A DNA stretch of 64,000 nt, from positions 13,950,001-14,014,000 of the forward strand of contig OX387203.1 in assembly GCA_947561715.1 (NCBI GenBank), written 5' to 3'. The translations under genes and the position numbers were made by a program. How positions within the stretch are numbered: position 1 is the stretch's first letter; every line of letters begins with the position of its first letter. The notes under the pieces are model-generated. The model ran no database searches and was not told the origin of the DNA. It saw only the letters and a program-made list of their open reading frames with translations. Of the stretch, positions 1 through 11,212 are shown in pieces. Source of the stretch: Ascidia mentula (Eukaryota > Chordata > Ascidiacea > Phlebobranchia > Ascidiidae).

Positions 1-144
1 AACGCAACAGCAAACGAAGATCAAGTCAGCATTGATCTACACATACACAGGATGGGAAGAAGAACCCCACCTGTTCATTACAACACAGGGATATGTTGAA
101 AACAGACATGTTACCTCCGTGCTAACGAATCACCGCTTCAATCC

Positions 145-330
145 GTGTTGTTGGTGACTGATAGCAACGGGAGGAACATTGTCTGCCCCCAGTATGTCTA
201 CGGAAATAGGTTCGATCCAGTCGACGTCATCATGCTGGATCTTGGCACAAACCACTTAGCTTCCCGTCGTGTTGAACACCACCACCGCAGCCTCGGGGCC
301 GAGTTTCAGCAGTTGATTGAGGTTTGTTAA
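145..330 (+). pseudogene. SGNH/GDSL-hydrolase-like fragment
   Basis: Sixty-one codons are open. Near the start is a DSNGR block resembling SGNH block I (Asp-Ser), followed by a VDVIMLDLGTN block resembling the GTN/GxND block of SGNH esterases. Domains of this type occur in the accessory ORFs of some animal retroelements as well as in host enzymes. Only these two blocks are visible, no catalytic Asp-His block follows, and no ATG opens the frame. An AATAAA-like signal near 573 could end an old transcript. A degraded retroelement ORF is the likeliest reading, but a host pseudogene is possible. Confidence 0.35.
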
Positions 331-599
331 CAGAAGTAAGCACGATGCCAGGTTGGTTAAAAGAATACTGTATCTGGCGTCAACAGCAGTATGGTATGTG
401 CATTTTGTTTTAACACTCGACAGATTGTTGTGGCGTCAACCAAGTACTTCGAAACCTCGCGGGAGAACTGGAGCAACAACCTTCATCTCTCGGACGTATG
501 GCTGAGCCATTACATGTACAGTCTGGAACCCTATGTCCATACTCTTCTTATGCCACATGTTTATTTTCAAATAAATTAAACTGTAGGTTTTGTATTTAG

Positions 600-1856
600 C
601 AGAAAGAGTTATAGTGTTGTAAGTCTTTATGACAATCAACATGCGGGCTGTGTTGTTTTAATGAAATACCTCACTATTTTTAAATAACGCCGAGGATTAA
701 GACCTGTTGATGCGCCGGCTGGGCACAAAAGAGTCGGTTTCGTACAATCGGATGCTATCAACAAACAACCGAAACCAAAGAACGAGGAAATGAATTCTCT
801 ACCATCGAAACCGGGTGCTAAGGAAAAACCAAACATATCAGCCGTCAATCTTCCATCTAAACCGGTATCCGAATCATCCAGATCAAAGTCGGGTGTCAAT
901 CTTGCATCCAAAATATTATAATTAATCCTAAATCGTCTGTTTGCATGTATGTCGGTACTAATCCGTTACTGAGTCTCTGTCAGCCATAGAGAGACGATTC
1001 AAAGAAATCAAACTTTCACTTCCATCAATAACGGTATCTTAAACCAAGGAAACAAGTTCCTGGTTTAATTCATCAAACAAAAGGTGATGTAGGGATTTTT
1101 CGTTTAACTTGCAATTTAATTGCTTGTCAGAGTTTTACTAGTGTACTTTGGATACTTTCTGTTTTGTAGGCAGTACTGCGATATTGCAAACGTGTGATTG
1201 GTTTGCCTAATGCTCTTTTGTTGTGCTTTTTGCTTTGTTTGTCAGGAGTGGTGGCGATTTTGAATTGCTTGAGACTGTTGCTGAAGCACATATTGGCCTT
1301 GTTTCCTTATAATTGCGCCAAGCCCCCAGCAAACAAACAACGTGTTTTGTCGGTCGACAAGTTGCTTTTCTTCAAAACGTTTTGTCAACAATCTGCCCCT
1401 TCCTGCTCGTTTGGTAATGACAGGCGGTGCTGGGCGTTTTGTTGCGTCAGGGGACAAGATTAGTGCCATTGCCAAGTATTTAATTACACATGACCTCAAC
1501 CACTTTGATGTAAAAACAGAAAAGGAGTTTTTGCAAAGCAACACATTTTGGCAAGATAAATATATGACGAAACGCGTAATACTTTTAAACTTTTGCAAAT
1601 TAAATCGAGAAAAAATACATTTGATTGTCATAAAAATACTTTTGAGAACTACCCAAATACGACAAACTTACTGTCAGCAAGAACAATGCTAACACACAAA
1701 CCAAACAAGATTATTTCGAAATTAACCAAGTTTGAATAAAAAGCGACAAATTCAGGAAAATGGTTGAAAACCAATGCAAAGGAACTGTCAGTTTGTATTC
1801 CAATGTAGTTAAGTTGCACTGCGTTTATAATACTCCGTATGATGGCAGGTTGATGG
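600..1856. other. No recognisable gene
   Basis: Short open frames occur on both strands (for example around 1342-1692 +), but none shows a domain I know and none has convincing splice signals. No terminal repeats or target duplications were found. Confidence 0.4.
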
Positions 1857-2880
1857 TTGAGTGCGAAACTTTTGTTTCACCCGGGCTGTGTTGCCGCAGC
1901 TTTGTCAGTTAATCAATGGAATCGGTCTCATTTGGTTTGTGCTGGAATGTTTTTAAAGCCACGTTTTGCGCACAAATCGACCGTTGACAAAATAACTGAT
2001 CGCAATGCAGACGAAAATGGAACCGAAGATACAGACACGTTAGTTCGAATCAATTCGCATGTCGATCGCACGGTTTCCGACAGTGACGATGGCACGTCAA
2101 CTGTTTGTTTTACGGAAGTGACAATGGTTTAAATGACACTGTAGATAACAGCTCAAATTCTTTTAGTTCGAATGATGAGAAATCCACAAATTTGTATATT
2201 CCGCCTACTTATACTCCTGAAAGCGCCTAGTGTTATAGCACCACTTGAGCGTTGCAGCCTTGGCGACAAAATTCCAGCAAGATTTTATGCGATGCTTATC
2301 GTGATCATGCTCACCAAGTTCACAATGACAAAATTTATCACCCCTGTTTACGCATCTGATTGTAGCGGCACTTGTTCTGCAGGTTTTTAATGGTCGTAAT
2401 GAGGATTGTGTTGTTTCAGATGGTTATGATGATAGCAATAACGTGATTTTTGATGCGAGTGAGATTGGTGCTGACATTCGTTTGAAATTTGGACGTTCCG
2501 TTGAAATTGATTCCAGTGTTGCATTTGTAATTTCAGTTCAGGAATGGAAAGAAATAACGGGAAATCATTTGGGAAACAATTTATATGTGGATTTGATAAC
2601 AAGGAATGATGATTGCTACAGAGAGGGATGGGTAAACTTGTATTGTGCGCATAAGAAGTGTGAGAATTGCAGGTGTGAAGTTAAATTTGTGGTGACGTTT
2701 GGGTCTTTCGTTGACAAAGTTGAAGGGCACGCCAAGGTTTCTGGTATGCGAAACCATTGTTATGGGTGTCAAAAATGTGGACGGGAACGGAAGAACGCTG
2801 GCTGAAATCCGCCTTGAAATGCTAAAAAAGGAGAAAATTATATTCGAACTGTAGCCATTCATCCCCTAGACGTTGCATTG
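1857..2880 (+). pseudogene. Unrecognised Cys-rich coding relic
   Basis: Several plus-strand segments look coding but lie in different frames: an acidic, Ser/Asp-rich stretch (1950-2215) and a 120-codon segment (2443-2805) rich in Cys (CAHKKCENC, then CYGCQKCGRE) that could bind zinc. The text just beyond (about 2850-2910) resembles a conserved stretch I associate with large uncharacterised transposon-linked proteins of marine invertebrates, but I cannot name the family. Stops and frame changes separate the pieces. I infer an old transposon-encoded protein; function unknown. Confidence 0.3.
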
Positions 2881-3549
2881 TATTGTAATAGTCAGATCAA
2901 AATATTTAGTCATTTTACTACTGGAAGTGTCCTCAGACGACAAGAAATCCGAAAAAGGGTGACGCTACACTTTCTTTGGCAACTTTTTTGACAACGCGCC
3001 ATGATTCAAATACATCCATAACTTTTTGGAAAAACTCATGTTTGAAATTGTGCAGCCTGGCATAAAAAGCCCTCGATGCCACGTGGAATGCTGTTTTTAA
3101 GGCATTATTACTATGTTTCCATGTCGCGATTTGGCTTAGCCCAAAATGTTTGGTCCTAAAACGGGTCGTGTTTCCATGTCGCGTACGCATTCAAGCGTAA
3201 CAATTTTTCGCCCTTCACTGATCGTGTCGCGGGGTTTTTGAAAGTGCGAAAACCTGACAAATCGTCTCTATCGGACGCTTGTGTCTCAAAAAAGTTGGAT
3301 TCGAACTGTGTGGCAGTTGTTTTAGTGTCTTTCCGCACTTTTAATTAGTTTTTTTCCAATTTTGTGCATAGTACAATAACCATGGTTCAACCTTGAAAAC
3401 AGATTGGCAAAGTTCTTCCAAACAACACAAGAGGTATGTTTAACTTGACGTTTATTACTAATAATGAAAAAAACAACCACTGTCAATCTTACAGATATTT
3501 GAGAATCACTGGAGAGAGATGATTACTGCCATACAAGTGCAAAACTGGA

Positions 3550-4545
3550 AAAAATTATGAATATTTTCCATTGTCCTTAAAAAATAAACAAAATGGTCAG
3601 AACATGTTTTCACAGTCCTTGCTTGTCAGGCCACAACTTCTTTTTTTAAGAGTGTTTCAAGGGTAATGGAAATGTAGCATGTTCAACAATTTAAATGAAC
3701 TTTGACTTCCAGAACTATTTTCTAGTTCATTTTCTTGCATAACTAATTAATAAGTGTATTTCAACAACAGTTGGTCATTGTGCTAGCTCTGGATCTGGGA
3801 AAATGACACAAAAAAATCATTCTATGTGTTTTATCTCCAAAGCTATTAAGTACCTAATCTGATGCAGTTATCTAGAATGTGGAAAAGCTATTGTGTTCAC
3901 CAATTTGTAATACCATATATTGCATGAACATGCAAAAACTTTTATATGGTTATCAATGCATCCACAGCACTCTTGTCCACTTTCTAAGTTAAATTTATGC
4001 ACAAAACTTACCATCAAAATGTTACATTAAAAACTGCAGTTGAACATAACATCCATGCATAAAAGGATGAGAAAGGCATATAATCCAATGTGATTAGTAA
4101 ATCAAAAAAACCAAAGGCCCCTGGCAGGCTGTCGATCGCACACCGTATCAATAATAATGTATTAAAATCCAAACACAGCGATCTTCAGACAGCTCAGATC
4201 GATTTATTTAGAGAAAAATATATTTCGCCTCAAACGGCATCATCAGTTTCTCCATTTACCAAAACTGCCTTATTCAAATAGGCATATAATCCACTTGCAA
4301 AGTAATAAAACGCCCCTTGCTACCCATCAAAAAAGAAATATATTCACAATAAAAGCGATTAACGGAGGCTGTAAGTAACTGAGGACATTCATTTAAACAC
4401 CGTGCAAAACGCGCGTTAAATTAATCGAAAAAGCTGCTGTTTACTGCGCAAAAAACTACTAAACCCTGCAGCAGTCATTACATGGCCGAAAAATTACTTG
4501 GCCAAAGTCAGTTAAGGACCACCTATTTTGTTGGCCCAAGGCCTG
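3550..4545 (+). repeat. Interspersed repeat family R1, copy 1
   Basis: This stretch matches 27395-27690 on the same strand and 30405-30812 on the opposite strand over long colinear blocks, including the text around ACTGCAGTT-AACATA and the block AAGGACCACCTATTTTG. No coding potential was seen. It is interrupted by a younger insertion at 4089-4281. It looks like a medium-copy non-coding element of unknown superfamily. Confidence 0.6.
4089..4281 (-). mobile_element. Short Penelope-like 3' end with hammerhead core
   Basis: This 193-bp insertion lies in repeat R1 and is flanked by a 13-bp direct repeat (GGCATATAATCCA at about 4076-4088 and 4282-4294), read as a target-site duplication. On the minus strand it carries CTGATGA (4246-4240), a GCC/GGC hairpin (4239-4227) and GAAA (4226-4223), the order of a hammerhead ribozyme core. 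Penelope-like elements are known to carry such ribozymes in their terminal repeats. No protein-coding part remains. Identity as PLE rests on the ribozyme and the variable-length duplication; a SINE that captured a PLE end is the alternative. Confidence 0.55.
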
Positions 4546-5483
4546 CGTCAGAATTGCGCTTATACTTTATAATCGTTGAAGATTTAAAAAAAACTATTGC
4601 AATGAGGGCTGCTAAAATTTTTTGTCATAAACCTATCTGTAGTGGATAATGTTTTGTAGCGACACTTTAGCTGAGTTTTTATATTCTTATTAATTACGAA
4701 GCTTCTTCACTTGTTGAATTTCCTTTGATTAAACACGAACTCAAACTGACCGCGACGGAATTGGTGACAATGCAATAGAGAAAACTGATTATTTTTTTTA
4801 CTGCTAAAGCAACTGATAGTTTACAGGAGAAACATTTGCCATTTTATCGCGAAAAAAAAGGTTTGGTGATTTCTTTATGTCTGATATTATTTATAAGCAA
4901 CATGTGGATCCCAAAATTTCGAAAAACATATTACAACCATTTCGCGAATATGCTCAACCTCCAAACTGATGCTAGGAGTTTTGTCTCGGCAATGTATCAC
5001 AAACAAAAAGTCCATTGTACTGGGTTTAAGAATACAGATCATCAAACAATAATGCGTGAAGATTACACTCGAGGTATAATAGAAAAACATTTTCGTGATT
5101 TTAAATGGTAGGCATATCAAAAATGCCTAGTTGCTATTATTCATCTAATGCAGCTTCAAAACGAATTAAATACAGAAATGGAACAACATGAAACCTTCTC
5201 CATTTGTCTCACCATACATTTTTTGTCCCCCTAATTTGTAAACCAATAGCAGACCCATAGAAGTACTAATATGCGTCCTTCAGTTACAGCAGCCGGCTGA
5301 ACTAAGAAGCTACAGTCATACAAATCGTACAAGCAGTAACTATAGAAACAAAAATATATTTTGGCATATTACAGTTTGTCGCTGCTGTTGACACATGATA
5401 CAACTCTGTGGTGTTTGTTTTTTTCTGCTCGTTCAGTCCCATGTCTACCTCGGCCCTCTGCTGCGTGTAGCTCATGTTGGTAC

Positions 5484-5530
5484 TGATATGAACGCAGTTA
5501 GTGTTCGAAACGTCTACTGTAGGTAACATA
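5484..5530 (+). ncRNA. Hammerhead-like motif, decayed core
   Basis: CTGATATG is followed by the hairpin GAAC...GTTC (5490-5506) and GAAAC (5507-5511). The same hairpin and GAAACG appear at 63130-63168 on the minus strand with an intact CTGATGA, so this copy has probably lost one base of the catalytic box. It is likely the relic of a PLE terminal repeat. Confidence 0.5.
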
Positions 5531-5610
5531 ATTAGTAGAATATACTGCTATTTTTGTTGCCAGGCATACTAATTAATCAGAATTGCTCTTCTGGCACTTA
5601 GTTTCTAAAG

Positions 5611-5675
5611 TGTTTATTGGAAACCAACGTTTCGTCTGCCATCCGGCGAGACTTCTTCAGGGTTATGTCAACAGT
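5611..5675 (-). mobile_element. Penelope-like terminal fragment with hammerhead core
   Basis: Read on the minus strand: CTGAAGA (5660-5654), a stem with GTCT/AGAC and an inner GCC/GGC, GAAA, a TTGG/CCAA hairpin and then AATAAA. This is the arrangement of hammerhead ribozymes in PLE ends. A second copy lies at 38165-38215. The fragment runs directly into the long inverted repeat at 5676-5872, which repeats the sequence flanking the ribozyme. Confidence 0.5.
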
Positions 5676-5872
5676 AAAGCATCACGCACATAAAACACTA
5701 AAAACACAAGGAAAAAGGAATAGATAACACTGGCACCGCTTGCATCGTCACGTGAACCAGGTGTGTAGCGGGGCGTAACATTTACACCTGGTTCACATGA
5801 CGATGCAAGCGGTGCCAGTGTTATCTATTCCTTTTTCCTTGTGTTTTTAGTGTTTTATGTGCGTGATGCTTT
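5676..5872. repeat. 89-bp inverted repeat (near-perfect palindrome)
   Basis: Arms at 5676-5764 and 5784-5872 are reverse complements with one mismatch seen (CACGTG against CACATG). They are separated by a 19-bp spacer, GTAGCGGGGCGTAACATTT. The spacer plus the start of the second arm is repeated directly at 5873-5919. One arm is repeated at 38216-38350 next to the second PLE end, so each arm appears to be the PLE-flanking sequence arranged head to head. Confidence 0.85.
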
Positions 5873-5908
5873 GTGTGTAGCGGGGCGTAACATTTACACC
5901 TGGTTCAC

Positions 5909-6059
5909 GTGACGATGCATTCAGGCCTTTCAGATATGATTTCAGCTGGGGATGATGTTATGGCATACGAAAGGTTTCCGATGCGAGACCTATTGGCAGT
6001 TCGTGGTGCCACACTTACAAAGCAATTATCAATGCCAGCAGTCACTAAAACCAAGCGTA
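5909..6059 (+). pseudogene. ISL2EU-type DDE_Tnp_4 transposase relic, first half
   Basis: The frame reads GDDVMA...FPMRDLLAVRGATL and then KQLSMPAVTKTKRIAK. This matches the last catalytic region and the xxTKxxRIAxxRIHVERAI block of DDE_Tnp_4 transposases of the ISL2EU/IS4EU group, which usually carry an N-terminal THAP finger. Only the C-terminal part is present. The reading stops at the 6069-8175 insertion and resumes at 8185 with RILVERAIGTFRI. A short loss of a hydrophobic block before KQLS and a one-base frame change at the junction show that it is dead. Confidence 0.6.
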
Positions 6060-6539
6060 TTGCAAAGGGTTTAACACACTTCCACAGACAACCCGGGTGA
6101 CACGAACGTGGATGTTTTAGAAAGGAAAAGGCAGTCCTTGGCAGATGTTTTTCAAAAAGTCAGATAAACGGATTGTTTTCTTTCTGCAAACGCGACATGC
6201 CACTTACCAAATGTTGTTCTTCTTTATACTAGAAAATATTGTACATTTAACTGTAACATCGTTCCGATAATTGCAATGGGTTATTATATAAACCGGACGC
6301 CTTTCTGTTTTCATAGTTGATATCACTCTCAATATACCTTTAAACAACTTACATATGTTCCAACGGTACCCATCTACACAGGAAATAAAACTAAAAATAT
6401 TGTACTTACCCCATTATTAAGGTTCTTTTCTGAAAAACAAAAATGGCACCATATAAATAAAAAGAATCTTTAAATCTTATCTTAGCGCAAAAAATTTTGT
6501 ACACCTTACAGTTATGGAAATTCATTTTTCTTAATCCGG

Positions 6540-6664
6540 GCAAAAAATAAGTCTTTTCCAGCCTATTTTTACTCCCATAGCAAAAGTTGGCTCACCAAAG
6601 TTTGAAAAACCAACAATAAAGTACATTTTCAAGGCAACTTACCACTGTTATTCACATTACCACA
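6540..6664. repeat. 125-bp direct repeat, copy 1
   Basis: This sequence recurs essentially unchanged at 7730-7854. Copy 1 is followed by CTTAACTCCCAAACCCCGC and copy 2 by different sequence. The CCCCGCTTAA / GCTCGGCTTAA text after copy 1 reappears inverted at about 7990-8045. An inner element flanked by these sequences, or a tandem duplication, would explain it. Confidence 0.7.
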
Positions 6665-7729
6665 CTTAACTCCCAAACCCCGCTTAAATCCTTCTCAGCA
6701 AAGCTCGGCTTAAGTTGAGATGTTGTATCGATTGTCCGATTTTACCGCTGTTTCACGGTGGTTCCTCGTATTACTTACTGCGTTCTGCGAGCGCAACACG
6801 ATGACGTATGTGGTCTGAAATGTTGTTCGTTGTTATGTGACCCGGTAATTGGGAAATGCAGCACTTGGAACGTGGGAACTGTATGAGTTCATGAGAAGTG
6901 CAAGTATACAAAATGGTGGTGACAGCATATTTCTGGTAAGATTTGCAAAGTGAATTGTAGTTTTGTATGGTTTGTTGACAGTAAATGGTACAAAAGTATT
7001 TTAAATTGAATTGTATTTTCTTGCAAGATATTTTACTGTCTATTATTTTCTTTGTAACAGCTATCCAGAAGTCAAGTGAAACATGCATTGGTTCCTTTAT
7101 TTGTGTAATATAAAAATATGCTCACTGTGTTTCCCATTACCACAAAGATTTCTGTTTGATTTGTGTGTGCAGCCATCATTTGTTTTTGAATGCCAAATTT
7201 CTTTCCGCAAGTCTATGTAGTTTCATATTTGTTTCTTTCTATGCAATAAAACATTGGTATTTCATTTTGTCAATCACAAAAACTGTCCTATCCTGCAGTT
7301 AACCCAAAACTTCAAGTTTCAAGGAACCAGTCCTTGAATTTAAATGAGTAGTCAATGAAATACAGCCTTAAGCAATAAATATACAATCAAGATTATTCTG
7401 TGTTAGTTTTATTTGGCTACGAAAGCCACACAGTACAAGAAATAAGATGCTGAAAATCGATGTAACAGATATCACTAGTAACACAACTGGAAATGGAATG
7501 TTTATGATAGCAGAATTTGTAGCACTTTGTCACTGCATCAGTTCCAAAGCACTTCATGATCAGAAGAGATTCTTTAGTTGTTTTCACATGATCCTTGGGA
7601 TTGTGACTTGGATTTCATGCCACTTTTTGATATGGCAGCTTATACTGAACAGTCATGTACAAAATTATCAAATATATGCATTAAACCTGTTGAAAAATAT
7701 AACAAAATGAGATATTACTTATCCATGGT

Positions 7730-7854
7730 GCAAAAAATAAGTCTTTTCCAGCCTATTTTTACTCCCATAGCAAAAGTTGGCTCACCAAAGTTTGAAAAAC
7801 CAACAATAAAGTACATTTTCAAGGCAACTTACCACTGTTATTCACATTACCACA
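7730..7854. repeat. 125-bp direct repeat, copy 2
   Basis: Second copy of the 6540-6664 sequence, inside the same MULE-like element, followed by text that leads into TTAAGC-rich inverted-repeat sequence at 7955-8045. Confidence 0.7.
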
Positions 7855-8184
7855 TTTTCTGCAGCACAAACCAACAAAAATTAGCACTTTACAAGTAGTT
7901 TACTTCACCCGGACTCGAGGACCTGGCAGCGCAGTTGCTACGCCAAAAAGTTAAGCGGGGTTTTAAGCGCCCGACAATCACCGCTTAACTTAAGACGTCT
8001 TAAGCGGGAATTTAAGCCGAGCTTAAAGTTAAGCGGGGTTTTTGCATTCCACCCTAAGTTAAAGTTACAAATTCAACATCCCGCCAAAGAACTCCACCGC
8101 ATGGATGGGCGTGAGAGAGAGTGGCGAGAAAAACACGTTCGTGTCACCCGGGTTGTTTACGTAAGTGTGTTAAACTTGCAAAGG

Positions 8185-8275
8185 CAAAGAATTCTTGTTG
8201 AGAGAGCTATTGGAACATTCAGAATATGTAGTGAGAAAATCTGGTTGACTTTGACCCAGGATTTTAAAATGTGAA
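8185..8275 (+). pseudogene. ISL2EU-type transposase relic, second half
   Basis: Immediately after the 9-bp duplication of the MULE-like insertion the text reads RILVERAIGTFRI, the conserved RIHVERAIxRxK tail of DDE_Tnp_4 transposases. It continues the relic at 5909-6059. It is followed by a short degenerate tail and a stop near 8273. Confidence 0.6.
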
Positions 8276-8299
8276 TGAAAAATACCATTGACCCCCGAT

Positions 8300-11200
8300 T
8301 GTCCGTGTGCTTGGGCATGGTATTTACTATTTTTTGACAAACTTCAATGACCTAAGAATAAATACACCCAAAAGTTTTGCATCAAGTTTGGCACGTTTAT
8401 ATTGAAAACTACATGGACACTTAATTTCAAACAAACCATTTTTGTCGATGGTCAGCGCATTTGCTTATCTTTCCGAAGTATCCGCACTCTAGACCAAGTC
8501 TTTGACCACACAAAGAATTTGTTGCTTGTTCAAGTGTCATTCGTTCCAAGTTCTGACAACTTCAATGGTTTAAATTTCAACTGGGATGCAACACGTGGTT
8601 CAGGAGACGGTCGGGATCTCTTGACCCTTGTCACAGCCTCTATATAAGGAAAGTAGCAAGTTGTCGAGGTATACTCTGGTCATAGTCCGTGATTTCTTTA
8701 ACAAAATAAATTACATGACTTCAGACCATATATTTGACTCACAACGTACATGTTCGCTACATTAGGTATACAGTACCACGAACAGACAAATGCTATTGTT
8801 ATCTACAAAAGTCCGTAAATTAAATAACTTTATTATGTCTAACATATCGGTCACGCCCATCCTGCACGTTTATTTGATCGGAGATTGGACGCCAACGATA
8901 AGAAAGACGTTGGTGCCAGTATAAGTCGTTTAATTTCAAACCGCAAATAATTGTGTCTCTATCAAACAACAGCATACAACGTAGTGTTGAAAACTTAATG
9001 CCATCATCGTTCGGGATCCAACGGTGGCCCGTAAGGATAAACGCACGACAAAGTTTAAATCGGCATATGTATTGTGATCGGAGTTTCAATATTCGCCGAT
9101 CGGACTTTTTATGTTTTCCATTGGTGAGTATTTGCGCATGTCGTGATATGTGTAAATGTCCATGTTACGTAAACATGTAAACGTAACAACTGCCACTGGT
9201 ACACAAAGTGTGCATACATTGATGCAGGTATTTGACAACATCTCAAAGACAGCTATCTTACTCCTTTATACTCTTAAAGAACCATCAAAACATGATTGCA
9301 AAGGGAAAATAGTTTGAGTTTTCCAAAGCGTTTGAATGCATTGGGGCAATGGATTTTTCTATTGTGCTTTAAGCGGTATGTCATGTTAATTTCAAATTTG
9401 TGCTTGTGTATTTTGACTCTGGTCGCCACAGTGATGGTGGTGTATTTTGAAACTCTGTTTAAAATATGTTCCTCTAATAGGAGATAATGGCATTCTTGCT
9501 GGCTGATAGCAGATAGTTACAATATGATAAACAGTGACCCTAAACTGATTGTTGAAGTATGTGTTGTGCTACATAACTGTGTTAGCGGGGCTGGAGATCA
9601 TATTGCTAGGCAGACTATATCAAACTTGGTCAACATAAATAGGACCTCAAATGTTTGTTCAAATTAATATGGTAATGAAGCACGGTTTGCTGTAATTACT
9701 TCAACATTGATGGTGCTATTTCTTGGCAATTAATATTTTGTGTTTTGGGGTAAAGGACAATTGTGTAAAAAAAAACTTTAAAACCATTTTTTAGATGTAT
9801 GTGACTTGCAGTAAAAATATGACGGAGCCAACAAGAGACAGATTTTACACTTTTGGGGAATACCTGGTAGTATCAATACATACATGCAACCACATTACGA
9901 AGTGCAATTTTGTGCGGATTAGATTTTTCACCCAGGTTTTTGTATATTTGAAGTTCTGTTCTTGTTGTTACTGCCATCCCATCAATTATATTTTTATGAT
10001 AATAGTCGATGAGAGCTGCAGACAGGTGTACACACTATTTCGACCTGGAAGGTCATGAGTGCAGCTGGTGACAGCAGCTCTCAAACACAAATACTTTTGT
10101 AGCAGATGATTTTGACATTACCAGTGAAAACATAGATTGTTTTGAGCGTCGTATCGCAGTGTGCATTTGGCGTCGTTTCGAGAAATCGTGCGCGGAGCCC
10201 AGCAACTGATCTGATGGAGATGAAAAACAAGTCCTTGATAGCTGTTATATTTCTGACCAGCTTTCACTCAGCTGGGCCAGTTTCTTCAATCATGAGATGG
10301 AATAAAGGAACAAAAACCAAGCAAGATGTGGAATGTCCCAAATTAATCCACACTTTTTACCAAAACTAAACTCCGGTCCAAAAATATTACCACCGAATTT
10401 TTTTTGCACTTTTTGGATTTGACTGTGGTCACATCTTTGTTATTATGCAGAAGAGAAGCCTCTACGTCAGCAGCTTTTTATTAATTTTTCAGCCTGGAAG
10501 CTGACGATGCCTGTTACGAGACACAAACTGATTCCAGCATTTCTTTGTTTTGTTTCAGATAACGTCGTTAAATCTTGGTGGGAACACAGTTAATGATGAA
10601 AGTGCATGTGTTATTGCTTCATGTATTCTGTGGATTAAAGGTCTTTACAGAGAATGCGTAACGTCCGAAACTTGCGAACCATGCGATCTAACATGTGCGC
10701 ACGTACGCATGCGATTTTGTTGCTGATATAACATGACCAAATGTGTTTGCCTAACTAAGTTGTGTAACCAGAAAGTATAAAATTTGACTTAAAATATTGT
10801 GCTTCCAGAAGTGTTGGCATTTTACATACAACTGAAAAACTGCTAGACTGGATATGTAGACAACAAACAGCAATTTATGATTATAAAAAATGATGAGAAA
10901 TCAGATTTGTCAACTCGCCCACTGTATATTTTGTTACTCGTTATTTTGCTTTCTGTGATTTATTTGCAGTGACACTTCCTGTGATCACGAAGACGTTTGT
11001 AGTTTGAACGTCGGAGAGAGCACTGATAAAGGGCGGTGTGGGGGACCTTCGGTGTTTTAGAACTTCAATTCAGGTGCGGAAATTTAGTTTTAAACTATCT
11101 TTAGCCAGCACTCGCCGCACAGACGATCGAATGCTGCGGTTGACAGCTTTCCAAATTATGTCGCAATTCTGACTATTTCAACGACTTTGCCAGGGATTTT
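8300..11200. other. Non-coding stretch, no gene recognised
   Basis: No domain-bearing frame was found. A TATATAAGG box near 8639 followed by AATAAA near 8705 resembles a promoter/poly(A) pair of a retroelement end, but no partner copy or terminal repeat was found in the window. Confidence 0.4.
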
Positions 11201-11212
11201 ATTGCACAAAAA

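Larger units (their letters stand above)
6069..8175. mobile_element. Non-autonomous MULE-like element with 9-bp TSD
   Basis: The ends are imperfect inverted repeats of about 42 bp, starting GTTTAACACACTT at the left and ending in its complement at the right; both contain ACCCGGGTGACACGAACGTG. The element is flanked by the perfect 9-bp duplication TTGCAAAGG (6060-6068 and 8176-8184). A 9-bp duplication with long TIRs points to Mutator-like elements, but no transposase was recognised inside. It interrupts the ISL2EU-type transposase, so it is younger than that gene's arrival. The interior holds a 125-bp direct repeat and a possible nested TTAAG-rich element (about 6662-8045). Confidence 0.7.

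Noticed and set aside
1342-1692. 116-codon plus-strand frame
   Set aside because: An equally long minus-strand frame overlaps it (1242-1631), no motif is visible, and composition changes along its length.
4836-5111. 91-codon frame ending DYTRGIIEKHFRDF
   Set aside because: No family recognised, and the opposite strand is equally open; likely chance.
9296-10369. Several 60-90-codon frames as small genes
   Set aside because: Length expected by chance in AT-rich DNA, no motifs, no splice or promoter support.
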